Shown: positions 45,395-53,795 of the stretch, in pieces
Layout of the letters: each line of letters starts with the position of its first letter
Position numbering within the stretch: position 1 is the stretch's first letter
Origin: Candidatus Eiseniibacteriota bacterium
GTDB taxonomy: Bacteria > Orphanbacterota > Orphanbacteria > Orphanbacterales > Orphanbacteraceae
Length of the DNA stretch: 64,000 nucleotides
Reading direction: 5' to 3'
Assembly (NCBI GenBank): GCA_024276995.1
Contig: JAJRWB010000044.1
Span: 79,000-142,999, forward strand
Program-made: the position numbers and the translations under genes
The notes under the pieces: generated by a model
Seen by the model: only the letters and a program-made list of their open reading frames with translations
Databases searched by the model: none
Told to the model about the DNA's origin: nothing

Positions 45395-47407
45395 TCAACG
45401 ACGGCGTTTCCCGGCGCGCCCTTCCTCCGGCGCGTCGGGCTCGTCCGCTCCATCCCGTCCATCGCCGGTGAGCCGTTCGAGTTCCTCCGCCAGTTCCTCC
45501 CATCGCTCCGTTTTCGAGGCGATCACCGCGCGGGTGTCGTTGTACTCGCGAAAGACGTCGCCGAACCGCTCCCCCTTCTCGTAAAAGGAAGGATCGGCCA
45601 TCTCCTCCTCGAAGCGCGCCGCCTTCTTCTCGAGCGCGCCGATCTCCTCCTCGAGGGACGCGATCTTCTCGCGCAGCGGCCGCGCCACGCGGTAAAGTTC
45701 GTTCCGCCGGAGCGCTTCGGCGCGCCGCTCCTCTTTAGACTTGATCTTCCGCCCGGTGCGGCGCGGCGCGTCCCTCTTCTCCGCCGTCTCGCCGCTCGCC
45801 GCCAGCTCTTCCTCCCGGCGACGGAGGTAGTCGGCATACGTACCGAGTCGGCTCGCGATCGTCCCCCCTCCCGCTTCGACGACACGCGTCACGAGGGCGT
45901 CGAGAAAGCTCCGGTCGTGGGAGATGATCACCAGCGAACCGCCGTACTCGCCGAGTGCCTCTTCGAGCACCTCCCGGGAGCGGATATCGAGATGGCTCGT
46001 CGGCTCGTCGAGGAGGATCACATTCGGCGGCGACGCCAGCAGCTTCGCCAGCGCCACGCGGACCTTCTCCCCACCCGAGAGGACACCGATCTTCTTGAAC
46101 ACGTCGTCCTTGGTGAAGAGGAAGCGACCGAGGAGGGAGCGCACCTGCTCGGTCGTCATGCCGGGCGCCGCCGAGGCGACCTCGTCGAGCACGGTGGCGT
46201 CGTACCGGAGGGATTCCATCTGGTGCTGCGCGAAATAGCCGACTTCCACCCCCTTGCCGAGGCGTCTCTCGCCCGCCTCGAAGGGGAGCACGCCGGCGAG
46301 GATCTTCATGAGCGTCGATTTCCCCGCGCCGTTTCGTCCCACCAGCGCGATCCGCTCCCCCCGTTCGACGGCGAAGTCGATGCCGGTGTACACGGCGTGA
46401 TCGCCGTACGATTTCGAAAGTCCCTTCAGCTCGAGCTGGATCCGCGCCGATGGGGGGGGCTCCGGCATCCGGATTCGCACCGATTTTTGCGCCGCGCGCC
46501 CGGTGATCGTCTCCATCTTCTCGAGTCTCTTGATCCGGCTTTGAACCGCTTTCGCTTTCGTATTCTTATATCGAAATCGTTCGATGAAGCGCCGCTCCTT
46601 GGCGAGAAACCGCTCCTGCGCCTTCTTCGCGGCGGCGAGCTGTTCCTCCCTCAACCTTCTCGCGCGGATCGAGGCGTCGTAGTTTCCCGTATACGACACG
46701 ATCTGTTCGCCGTCGATCTCCCAGATCCGGTTCGCTACGGCGTTGAGGAGGGTGCGGTCGTGAGAGACGGCGACGAGGGCGCCTTCGTACGAACGGAGAT
46801 ACGCCTCGAGCCAGACGACCGATTCGAGATCGAGGTAGTTCGTCGGCTCGTCGAGGAGCAGCAACGACGGCTCGATGAGGAGGAGCCGCGCCAGTGCGAG
46901 GCGCATCAGCCAGCCGCCGGAGAACTCCCCCGCCGGGCGGGTGAAGTCGCTCTCCCGGAAGCCAAGCCCCCCGAGGATCTTCTTCCCCGCCGAGGGAAGA
47001 TCGTACCCACCTTCGCTGTCGAAGCGCCTCTCCAGTTCGCCCTGCTTCTCCGCGAGGGATCGCAGCTCCTCTTCGCCGGAGGCGCGGCGCATCTCCTCTT
47101 CCACCAGGGTAAGCTGGGCGCGAAGATGATCGATCGTCTCGTGACCGGCGAGCAATTCATCGAGCAACGCGCGGTCGGAGAAGCGGGGAACCTCCTGCGG
47201 CAGGTAGCCGACCGTCGCCCGCCGGTTCCTCGAAACACTCCCCTCGTCCGGCTCGATCCTCCCGGCGAGAATCTCGAGGAGTGTCGTCTTCCCCGAGCCG
47301 TTCGGACCGACGAGACCGATCCGGTCGGAGATGCCGATGGTGAGGTTCACCTTCGAGAAGAGGACCCTCGGGCCGATCTGTTTTCCCATGGACGCAAGTG
47401 ATATCAT
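45395..47407 (-). CDS. ABC-F family ATPase (Uup/EttA-like)
   Basis: The 670-residue protein has two ABC ATPase domains on one chain and no membrane part. First: Walker A GPNGSGKTT, signature FSGGWLMRLA, Walker B LLLLDEPTNYLD. Second: GRNGAGKST, LSGGEKVRVA, VILLDEPTSHLD. The linker between them (KKAQERFLAKERRFIERF) and a C-terminal coiled coil (about 540-650) are typical of ribosome-binding ABC-F proteins that adjust translation. The ATG at 47407 matches the family start (MISL); no ribosome site precedes it, and a TATGAT box ends only 10 bases upstream, so the message may be leaderless. It is divergent from the acyltransferase-lipase gene. Confidence 0.92.
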   Translation of the reverse strand: MISLASMGKQIGPRVLFSKVNLTIGISDRIGLVGPNGSGKTTLLEILAGRIEPDEGSVSRNRRATVGYLPQEVPRFSDRALLDELLAGHETIDHLRAQLTLVEEEMRRASGEEELRSLAEKQGELERRFDSEGGYDLPSAGKKILGGLGFRESDFTRPAGEFSGGWLMRLALARLLLIEPSLLLLDEPTNYLDLESVVWLEAYLRSYEGALVAVSHDRTLLNAVANRIWEIDGEQIVSYTGNYDASIRARRLREEQLAAAKKAQERFLAKERRFIERFRYKNTKAKAVQSRIKRLEKMETITGRAAQKSVRIRMPEPPPSARIQLELKGLSKSYGDHAVYTGIDFAVERGERIALVGRNGAGKSTLMKILAGVLPFEAGERRLGKGVEVGYFAQHQMESLRYDATVLDEVASAAPGMTTEQVRSLLGRFLFTKDDVFKKIGVLSGGEKVRVALAKLLASPPNVILLDEPTSHLDIRSREVLEEALGEYGGSLVIISHDRSFLDALVTRVVEAGGGTIASRLGTYADYLRRREEELAASGETAEKRDAPRRTGRKIKSKEERRAEALRRNELYRVARPLREKIASLEEEIGALEKKAARFEEEMADPSFYEKGERFGDVFREYNDTRAVIASKTERWEELAEELERLTGDGRDGADEPDAPEEGRAGKRRR

Positions 47408-47417
47408 CGCGTGTCCG

Positions 47418-47444
47418 ATCATATCAGAAAGAGACCGTACGGTC
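47418..47444. promoter_or_regulatory. Divergent control region with -10 box and perfect palindrome
   Basis: The 57-base gap between the ABC-F and acyltransferase-lipase genes holds TATGAT on the minus strand (47423-47418), a likely -10 for the ABC-F gene, and the perfect 12-base palindrome GACCGTACGGTC (47433-47444) in its spacer. A repressor bound there could control both genes. The rightward -10 is not clear. Confidence 0.4.
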
Positions 47445-47464
47445 GGCAGGCGGAAGGAGCGCCC

Positions 47465-49657
47465 ATGAAGGACACGATCAGCCGGTACTCCACGGGGCTC
47501 GCCCTGGAGCTTCTCGAAAGGCTGATCCGCGCGAAGATCACCGTCACCGGCGAGAAGAATCTCGACGCCGGTCCGACGCTCTTCGCGATCAATCACTTCA
47601 CCCGCGCCGAAACGTTCCTCATTCCCCACGTCATCCTGAAGAAGAGCGGCCGGTATGTCCGCACCCTCGCGGACGACGCCCTGTTCGTCGGGAGATTCGG
47701 CGATTATCTCCGCCGTCTCGGGGTGATGTCGACCCGCGAGGCGCACCGGGACGAGAAGATCATCGGCGACCTGATGACCGGCCGGCAAAGCTGGGCGATC
47801 TACCCCGAAGGGGTGATGGTCAAGTCGAAGCGGCTGATCCGCCGGGGGCGGTTCCGCCTCGCGCGCTCGGGGCGGATCGGGGCGCCGAAGACGGGGGCGG
47901 CGATGCTCGCCCTCAAGGCGGAGATCTACAAGAAACGATACGCCCGCGCCGTGGTGGCGGGCGACGCGGAGCGGGTGGAGGAGCTCGGCCGGCGCTTCGC
48001 CATCCGCTCGACGGAGGAACTCGCCCCGAAGGAGACGGTCGTCGTTCCCGTGACGATCACCTACTACCCCCTCCGCCCGGGGGACAATGCGATCAAGACG
48101 CTGGTGAAGCGGTTCGCCCGCGAGATCCCTCCCAGGCTCGAGGAAGAACTCGAGGTGGAGGGAAATCTCCTCCTTTCCGATTCCGACATCCACATCCATT
48201 TCGGCGATCCGATCCGCCTCACCGGTTTCGTAACGAGACACTTCTTCTTCAGCCGGTGGATCCCGACCTTTCTCAGGACCCTCGAGAAGAGCAACCTCCT
48301 TCTCCGCCACGAGGCGCGCCGTCTCACCAGGCGCTTCATGAAGGCGATCTACTCGAATCTTTGCATCAACATCGACCATCTCTTCTGCTCGGGATTCCGT
48401 CTTGTCGGCTCGGGAAAAGTGGACGTCCTGCACTTCCACCGCGCCGTCTACGCCACGGCGAAAGAGATCGGCCGCGGCGGGAAGCATTTTCTCCACCCGA
48501 CGCTGAGAAAGAACCTGGTCCGCCTCCTCTCGAATCCCGATTACCGCCCGGCGGCGTCGATCCTCCGCCTCGCCGGGGAGAGCCGCATCGTCCGGCGCGA
48601 AGGGGACACGTACCGGATCAACAAGCTGCAGCTCGAGATGATGCACATGTTCCACAACGTGCGGCTGAAGAACCCGATGGTGGTGATCGCCAACGAACTC
48701 GAGCCGCAGAAGGAGGTGATCCGCCTTTTGTCGAGTCGCCTCGACAGCACGCCGGCGAAGCTGCGGGAAGAGACGGCGGCGATCCTCACGCGGGAGGATC
48801 TCGACCTTTTCGAGGCGGACTACGAAAAGTTCCGCGAAGAGGGCGTCTCCCGCGGAAGAGACGTCGGCCGGCCCTTTCTTCTCCGGGGTGATTCGAATCG
48901 ACCGGGCATCGTGCTGTCCCACGGCTTTCTCGCCGCCCCCGAGGAGGTGCGCCTCCTCGCCGAGCTGCTGCACGAGGAGGGATACACGGTCTACGCCGTC
49001 CGCCTCGAGGGGCACGGCACGTCTCCCGCCGATCTCGCCCGGGTGAAATGGCGGGCGTGGTACCGGTCGTACCTGCGCGGATTCGAGACGCTCCGATGCT
49101 GCTGCGACCGGGTGATCCTCGGCGGCTTTTCCACAGGAGGTGTCGTGGCGATGCTCGCCGCGGCGCGCCTTCGAGGCGCCGCCGGCGTTTTCGCCATCAG
49201 CGCTCCCTACGACCTGGGCGACATCCGCGCACGGCTCGTCCCGGCGGTGCATTTCTGGAACGAGCTGGTCGGCCGCTTCCGCATGGAGAAAGGGAGGATC
49301 GAGTTCGTCGACAATCACCCCGAGAATCCGGACATCAATTACCACCGCATCCCGGTGCGGGGCCTCCGGCAGCTCGAGAAGCTGATGGTGAAGTGCCGGG
49401 GGGAACTGGAACACCTGCGTGTTCCCGTCCTGCTGATGCACGGGACGGACGACCCGGCGGTGAACCCGGCGAGTTCGAAGAAATACTTCGACGCCATCGC
49501 GTCGGCAAAGAAGCGGATCCTCCCGTTCGAGTGCGACCGCCACGTGATCGTCCGCCACGAGGCGCGCCACGCGATCGCCCGCGAAATCGACCGGTTCGTG
49601 AAAGGGACGTGCGCGGACTCTCTTCGATCTGGATCGATCGGCGCCGATCGGATATAA
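47465..49657 (+). CDS. Fusion of PlsC-like acyltransferase and alpha/beta-hydrolase (lipase-like)
   Basis: The 730-residue protein joins two lipid enzymes. Residues about 1-290 are a glycerolipid acyltransferase-like domain with the HX4E variant of the HX4D motif (His44, Glu49 in INHFTRAET) and YPEGVMV as the acyl-acceptor phosphate site. A 170-residue linking region has no motif I recognise. Residues about 480-715 are an alpha/beta-hydrolase with nucleophile Ser556 in GFSTGG, Asp near 662 (GTDDPAVNP) and His693 (CDRHVIV), most like monoacylglycerol lipases. Both active sites look complete. The protein may remodel membrane lipids by removing and adding acyl chains. The ATG follows AAGGAG at five bases. 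Confidence 0.8.
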   Translation: MKDTISRYSTGLALELLERLIRAKITVTGEKNLDAGPTLFAINHFTRAETFLIPHVILKKSGRYVRTLADDALFVGRFGDYLRRLGVMSTREAHRDEKIIGDLMTGRQSWAIYPEGVMVKSKRLIRRGRFRLARSGRIGAPKTGAAMLALKAEIYKKRYARAVVAGDAERVEELGRRFAIRSTEELAPKETVVVPVTITYYPLRPGDNAIKTLVKRFAREIPPRLEEELEVEGNLLLSDSDIHIHFGDPIRLTGFVTRHFFFSRWIPTFLRTLEKSNLLLRHEARRLTRRFMKAIYSNLCINIDHLFCSGFRLVGSGKVDVLHFHRAVYATAKEIGRGGKHFLHPTLRKNLVRLLSNPDYRPAASILRLAGESRIVRREGDTYRINKLQLEMMHMFHNVRLKNPMVVIANELEPQKEVIRLLSSRLDSTPAKLREETAAILTREDLDLFEADYEKFREEGVSRGRDVGRPFLLRGDSNRPGIVLSHGFLAAPEEVRLLAELLHEEGYTVYAVRLEGHGTSPADLARVKWRAWYRSYLRGFETLRCCCDRVILGGFSTGGVVAMLAAARLRGAAGVFAISAPYDLGDIRARLVPAVHFWNELVGRFRMEKGRIEFVDNHPENPDINYHRIPVRGLRQLEKLMVKCRGELEHLRVPVLLMHGTDDPAVNPASSKKYFDAIASAKKRILPFECDRHVIVRHEARHAIAREIDRFVKGTCADSLRSGSIGADRI

Positions 49658-49658
49658 T
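49635..49658 (+). promoter_or_regulatory. TATAAT box with adjacent 16-base palindrome before the TPR lipoprotein
   Basis: A perfect TATAAT (49653-49658) sits at the end of the preceding gene. The perfect palindrome CGATCGGCGCCGATCG (49635-49650) fills the spacer before it, and the -35 region is poor, which would suit an activator or an operator. About 85 bases separate the box from the lipoprotein ATG. Confidence 0.45.
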
Positions 49659-49742
49659 CCGCTACGTGACGTCGGTCGCGGTTCGCCTGCGCCCCGCCCG
49701 AGCCGGCGAGCAAGCGGCGACATCGAATCGAAAGGACTGTTC

Positions 49743-50399
49743 ATGTTTTTCATCAATAGACGGTGCGACGGCGCCCTCGTTTTCCTTCCCTTTCTCTTCG
49801 CCGGTTCCCTCCTGTTCACCGCCGGCTGCGGCGGGGGAGACGGCGGAGACGACGGCGGTGGAAACGGCGGAGGGGGGACGCTGACGGCGGAGGAACTCAC
49901 TTCCCAGGGGTGGGAAGCGTTCGAGACGGATAGCCTCGACGCTGCGCGCTCGTCGTTCGGTGACGCCCTCGCCGTCGACTCGTCATGGGCCGATGCGTGG
50001 ACCGGCATCGGCTGGAGCCGCCTCGCCGTCGACTCGGTGGACGGCGCCCTCACCGGGTTCGCAAGTGCTCTCGCCCTCGACAGCGCGGCGACCGACGCCC
50101 TCGCCGGAAAGGCGGCGGCCTATCCCGTAGCGACTCCTCCTTCCGACGGCGAAGCGGTCGCGGCCGCCGGTGGAGTGCTCCGTACCTCGCCGCGTTACGC
50201 CTTCCACCACGACAGCCGCTTCGACTGGCGTGACCTGAGGTTGATCCGCGCCGAATCGTTCTTCGCCCTCAGCGAGTACGACTCGGCGAACAGCGAGGTC
50301 GATTCCCTCGGCGGAAACCGGGCCGATCCGGGGTCGGCGTCGTTCGTGAGCGATCTTCTCGCCGAGATCGAGCGCCTCGCCGGGACGATCGCCGACTGA
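49743..50399 (+). CDS. Small TPR-like lipoprotein
   Basis: The 218-residue protein has a signal peptide ending in a lipobox-like FTAGC (Cys29) and then a flexible Gly/Asp-rich linker. It continues with tetratricopeptide-like helices, seen as repeated FETDSLDAARSSFGDALAVD and DSVDGALTGFASALALD. It should be anchored in the membrane and act as a protein-binding scaffold; no enzyme motif is visible. AAAGGA precedes the ATG. It is followed by an independent promoter. Confidence 0.7.
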   Translation: MFFINRRCDGALVFLPFLFAGSLLFTAGCGGGDGGDDGGGNGGGGTLTAEELTSQGWEAFETDSLDAARSSFGDALAVDSSWADAWTGIGWSRLAVDSVDGALTGFASALALDSAATDALAGKAAAYPVATPPSDGEAVAAAGGVLRTSPRYAFHHDSRFDWRDLRLIRAESFFALSEYDSANSEVDSLGGNRADPGSASFVSDLLAEIERLAGTIAD

Positions 50400-50408
50400 T
50401 TGTTCCCC

Positions 50409-50437
50409 TTGACACGGCGCCTCTTGTGCACTAAACT
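50409..50437 (+). promoter_or_regulatory. Near-consensus promoter upstream of the 3D-domain gene
   Basis: TTGACA (50409-50414), a 17-base spacer and TAAACT (50432-50437) make one of the two best promoters in the window. The expected transcript start is near 50444, giving a leader of about 200 bases before the ATG at 50647. Confidence 0.7.
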
Positions 50438-50462
50438 GAAACCTGAATGAAATCAAGGGGGC

Positions 50463-50560
50463 CCTCGGGGTCCCCGAGGCATATAAGCCGAGTTTTTACA
50501 ATGACTTGGCAATACGCCTTCAGGGAGATCATGAAGGACCAACCAGGAACGGTTGGTTTT
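50463..50560 (+). promoter_or_regulatory. Structured leader: GC hairpin and terminator-like hairpin
   Basis: CCTCGGGG and CCCCGAGG (50463-50479) form a perfect eight-base stem with a one-base gap about 20 bases into the transcript. ACCAACC and GGTTGGT (50538-50557) form a second stem with a six-base loop, running into TTTT (50557-50560). The second looks like a weak intrinsic terminator, so the leader could be an attenuator or could yield a short RNA of about 115 bases. I see no match to a riboswitch class I know. Confidence 0.45.
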
Positions 50561-50646
50561 CGTGCGTTTGATCCCGACGCCTCCCGGCGCGCCGCGATCG
50601 GGTCGGAATCGGGTGACGAGATACCGGCAGGGAGAAGGTTTCGGAG

Positions 50647-51213
50647 ATGTTCGCTCATTTTCACCACATTTCGATCGCCCGTCGTGCCGCGATCGTCCTC
50701 GCCGTGGGGGGAGTGCTTTTCGCCCTGCCGGGAAAGGACGCCGTTCCGGCCGGGGCGATCCCTCCCGGGCCTGCGCCTTGCCCCGACGAGTTCGACCTCG
50801 CCGACGTGCGCCTCGAAAGAGAGCTACGGATCTCCCTGCTGCCGCCCCTTGATGTGATCGTCACGGCATACTCGTCCACCGCGTCGCAAACCGACGCCAC
50901 GCCGTTCACGACGGCGTCGATGACCCGTGTCCGGCCGGGGGTGATCGCCCTTTCGCGCGACCTGATCCGGAGGTACAACCCGCGGGCGCCCTTCGATTTC
51001 GGCGACCGGGTTCATGTCGAGGGACACGGCGTCTTCACCGTGGAGGACACGATGAACGAACGCTACTCCCGGCGGGCCGACATCTGGTTCGCTTCCACGA
51101 CAGAGGCGATCGCCTTCGGAAAGAAGGAGCTCACCCTCTCCCGTGTCGGCCCGGCCGGCGGGGGAGGGATCAGCGGTTGTTCGCCTCGATCCACATCAGC
51201 CCCTTCAAAGTAA
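50647..51213 (+). CDS. Exported 3D-domain protein
   Basis: The 188-residue protein has an N-terminal membrane/signal segment (about 11-28) and a 3D domain, named for three conserved aspartates, as in MltA-type lytic transglycosylases and resuscitation factors. Visible elements: VTAYSSTASQTDATPF, the central FGDRVHVEGHGVFTVEDTM and RADIWF. It probably acts on, or sits in, peptidoglycan. The last 44 bases overlap the end of the convergent coaX gene, so its C-terminal tail beyond the domain may be recent. Its message has a long structured leader. Confidence 0.8.
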   Translation: MFAHFHHISIARRAAIVLAVGGVLFALPGKDAVPAGAIPPGPAPCPDEFDLADVRLERELRISLLPPLDVIVTAYSSTASQTDATPFTTASMTRVRPGVIALSRDLIRRYNPRAPFDFGDRVHVEGHGVFTVEDTMNERYSRRADIWFASTTEAIAFGKKELTLSRVGPAGGGGISGCSPRSTSAPSK

Positions 51214-51943
51214 GAAGAAGATCGACTTCGTCGATCCTCTCCGAATGAGGCGCCACGAGAGGCGCGATACCGCCGGTGGCGATCACCGTCGGCCCGCCGC
51301 CGCCGCCGATCTCGCCCGCCATGAAGCGAAGAAGGCCGTCGATCTGCGCCACCGACCCCCAAAGCATACCCGACCGGATCGCGCCGGCGGTGGAGCGTCC
51401 GATCGCTTCGTCGGGCCATTCGATCGACGGGCGAGAGAGCTTCGCGCCACGGGCGGCGAGGGCGTCGGCCGCGGTGAAGACGCCCGCGAAAATCGCGCCG
51501 CCTAGGAAGGCGCCGCTCTTGTTGACCACTTCGATGGTGGTCGCCGTGCCGAAATCGACGACCATCACCGGGCCGCCATGGAGATGATACGCCCCTACCG
51601 CGTTGGCGATCCGGTCGGCGCCCAGTTCGTCCGGTTCGTCCACTTCGAGGCGGATCCCCAGGTGGAGCGCCGGTGAAATCTCGAGTGGTTCGGCGCCGGT
51701 GAACCGCCGGAGGACACCGGCGAGCGGTGCGGTGGCGGCGGGGACGACCGACGCGATGACGGCGCGCTCCATCGTCTCCCGATCGATGCCGGCGCGGCCG
51801 AACAGGTCGGTCACGGCGCAAGACGCCTCTTCTTCGTCGACGAGCGACTTCGTCGGCACGTCTCCCACGGCGGTCACCCCCCCGCCGGCGATCATGCCGA
51901 ACGAGGTGCTCGTGTTGCCGATATCGACGGCGAGGCGCGTCAT
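51170..51943 (-). CDS. coaX: Type III pantothenate kinase
   Basis: CoaX phosphorylates pantothenate, the first step from vitamin B5 to CoA. The 257-residue protein has DIGNTSTSFG at the N-terminus (ATP phosphate loop), PDELGADRIANAVGAYH, the FGTATTIEVV second phosphate motif and FLGGAIFAGV, all typical of type III. Its ATG shares one base with the birA stop (TGATG). It complements panB and panC at 23.6-25.3 kb. The birA-coaX order is common in bacteria. Confidence 0.95.
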   Translation of the reverse strand: MTRLAVDIGNTSTSFGMIAGGGVTAVGDVPTKSLVDEEEASCAVTDLFGRAGIDRETMERAVIASVVPAATAPLAGVLRRFTGAEPLEISPALHLGIRLEVDEPDELGADRIANAVGAYHLHGGPVMVVDFGTATTIEVVNKSGAFLGGAIFAGVFTAADALAARGAKLSRPSIEWPDEAIGRSTAGAIRSGMLWGSVAQIDGLLRFMAGEIGGGGGPTVIATGGIAPLVAPHSERIDEVDLLLTLKGLMWIEANNR

Positions 51944-52923
51944 CACGGCGCCTCCCACGAGAGAACTTTCGTCACCTCGCCCGCGCGATATTCCTTCGGT
52001 CCTCTTCCCGTGTCGACGATCAACCCCCCGCGCGGCCCGATCCCGGCGGCGACGCCGCGCACTTCGCCGCCGCCTACATCGAGGATCACCCTCTTGCCGA
52101 CGAGACTCGAGAATCGCTCCGCCTCGGCGCGCACCGGCTCGAACCCCTCGAGCGCCATCCGGTCGATCCTCTCTTCCATCCGGTGGAGGATCGACGCGAG
52201 CAGCCGGCCGCGCGAAAAAGAGCGCCCCGCGCCGACCGCCACCGACGTGGCTCCCTCGGGGAGGGCCTCTTCGCGCTGGTTGACGTTCAGTCCGACACCG
52301 ATGACGAGCGCCTTTTTCGCCCCACTGTACTCCGAGAGGATGCCGCAGATCTTCCTCCCCTCCAGGATGAGATCGTTCGGCCAGCGGATGCCGCACTCGA
52401 TGCCCGCCTCCTCGCGGAGCGCGGCGGCGACAGCGAGAGAGGCGGTGAGCGTCGAGAGCGCCGCCCCTTCCGCATCCCACCGGGGATGGAAGAGCACGGA
52501 GAACTGGAGCGCCTCGAAAGGGGGCGCCTCCCATCTTCGGCCGTGCCGGCCCCTTCCGGCGCTTTGCTCTTCGGCGACGATCACCGTACCGTCGCCGTAG
52601 ACGGTTGCCGCCCCCTTAAGAAGGATATCGTTCGTCGAGGTCACCGAGCGGAAGAAGTGGATCGGCCGGCCGACCCTCTTCGTCCCCAAGTGGGGCGTCA
52701 CCTCGCTGTGCACGAGAAGGGCGCTCCTTTCTCCGAGGGCGATCCCGCGCTCCGGGTGGCGGTCCCAGCGATAGCCCGCCGCGCCGAGGCGCTCGAGCGA
52801 TTCGCGCAGATCCTCCTCGTCGACGCCGGCGAGCTTCGCCGCCTCCGCCGCGGTGCGGTGGACACCGCCGGCAAAAAGGCGGAGCACCGCTTCATCCACC
52901 TCTTCCGAGCGCCGCCGGTTCAA
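51943..52923 (-). CDS. birA: Biotin--[acetyl-CoA-carboxylase] ligase with N-terminal HTH
   Basis: The 326-residue protein has an N-terminal winged-helix region (about 5-65, ending in GYRW), a ligase core with the biotinyl-AMP loop GRGRHGRRW and GIRWPNDLI, then a C-terminal SH3-like domain. The HTH means it could also repress biotin genes, as in E. coli; none are in the window. The start is TTG at 52923, overlapping the nadC stop as TTGA, and supported by GGAGG seven bases upstream. Confidence 0.94.
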   Translation of the reverse strand: MNRRRSEEVDEAVLRLFAGGVHRTAAEAAKLAGVDEEDLRESLERLGAAGYRWDRHPERGIALGERSALLVHSEVTPHLGTKRVGRPIHFFRSVTSTNDILLKGAATVYGDGTVIVAEEQSAGRGRHGRRWEAPPFEALQFSVLFHPRWDAEGAALSTLTASLAVAAALREEAGIECGIRWPNDLILEGRKICGILSEYSGAKKALVIGVGLNVNQREEALPEGATSVAVGAGRSFSRGRLLASILHRMEERIDRMALEGFEPVRAEAERFSSLVGKRVILDVGGGEVRGVAAGIGPRGGLIVDTGRGPKEYRAGEVTKVLSWEAP

Positions 52924-53795
52924 GAGTGCGCCTCCTCGATCAGAAGGGAGACGTCCGCCGCCGGCGCCGAATGGGTGAGCGCGCCGATCGAGATGCCGTC
53001 CATGCCGAGCGAAGCGCTCTTCGCCGCGCGCTCGAGATCGAATCCGCCGCTCACCTCGATGTACGGCCCGCCCCCGCGGGAGCGGACGCGCCGCACCGCC
53101 TCGACGATCGATTCATCATTGAAATTATCGAGCATCACCCTTTCCACGTCGAGATCGAGCGTTTCCTCGAGCTCGTCGAGGTTTTCCACTTCCACTTCCA
53201 CCGCGACGCCGGGAAAGAGGGCGCGCACCTTGCGCACCGCCGCCTCGATCGAGCCGGCGGCGGCGATGTGGTTCTCCTTGAGAAGCGCCATCGATGCGAG
53301 ATCGACGCGGTGGTTCACCCCTCCCCCTGCGGCGACGGCGCGCTTCTCGAGATGGCGGAGGCCGGGGAGGGTTTTTCGCGTATCAAGAATCTCCACGCCT
53401 GTGCCGCGCACCGCCTCGACGTAGCGCGCCGTCCACGTCGCCACGCCCGACAGGTGCATCATGAAGTTGAGCGCTCCGCGCTCGGCACTCAAGATCGACC
53501 GCGTCCGCCCCTCGAGCCGCGCGATCACCGCACCCGGGCGAAGCCGGTCCCCCACCCCCACCGCCCATTCGACAACGACCTCTTCGTCGACGGTGCGAAA
53601 AAGCGCACCGGCGGCGTCGATCCCCGCGAGAATCCCGGCGGAGCGAAAGAGAATCCTTCCCCGGCAGCGCGCATCGGGGGGCACCGACGCGAGGGTGGTG
53701 ACATCCCGGTCGACACGGTCCTCGTCGAGAGCGCGCTCCACCGCCGCCCGAAGCGCCTCCTCGTACCGCTCATCATCATGCCGTTCATCGTTCAT
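52920..53795 (-). CDS. nadC: Nicotinate-nucleotide pyrophosphorylase (carboxylating)
   Basis: NadC converts quinolinate and PRPP to nicotinate mononucleotide, the step after NadA. The 291-residue protein has the usual boxes: RTILNxMxxxSGxA-type ALNFMMHLSGVAT, the ILDTRKTLPGLRHLEKRAV substrate site, GGGVNHRVDL and the barrel end VMLDN. Length is standard. Its start lies inside the end of the TMTC-like gene (11-base overlap). nadA is 46 kb away in the window. Confidence 0.95.
   Translation of the reverse strand: MNDERHDDERYEEALRAAVERALDEDRVDRDVTTLASVPPDARCRGRILFRSAGILAGIDAAGALFRTVDEEVVVEWAVGVGDRLRPGAVIARLEGRTRSILSAERGALNFMMHLSGVATWTARYVEAVRGTGVEILDTRKTLPGLRHLEKRAVAAGGGVNHRVDLASMALLKENHIAAAGSIEAAVRKVRALFPGVAVEVEVENLDELEETLDLDVERVMLDNFNDESIVEAVRRVRSRGGGPYIEVSGGFDLERAAKSASLGMDGISIGALTHSAPAADVSLLIEEAHS

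Noticed and set aside
47408..50053. A frame extending the ABC-F gene far upstream on the minus strand
   Set aside because: The extension runs antisense to two well-supported genes (acyltransferase-lipase and TPR lipoprotein) and has no recognisable domain. The family start is at 47407.
50440..50646. A c-di-AMP, cobalamin or TPP riboswitch before the 3D-domain gene
   Set aside because: None of the conserved core motifs of these classes is visible; only two simple hairpins are.
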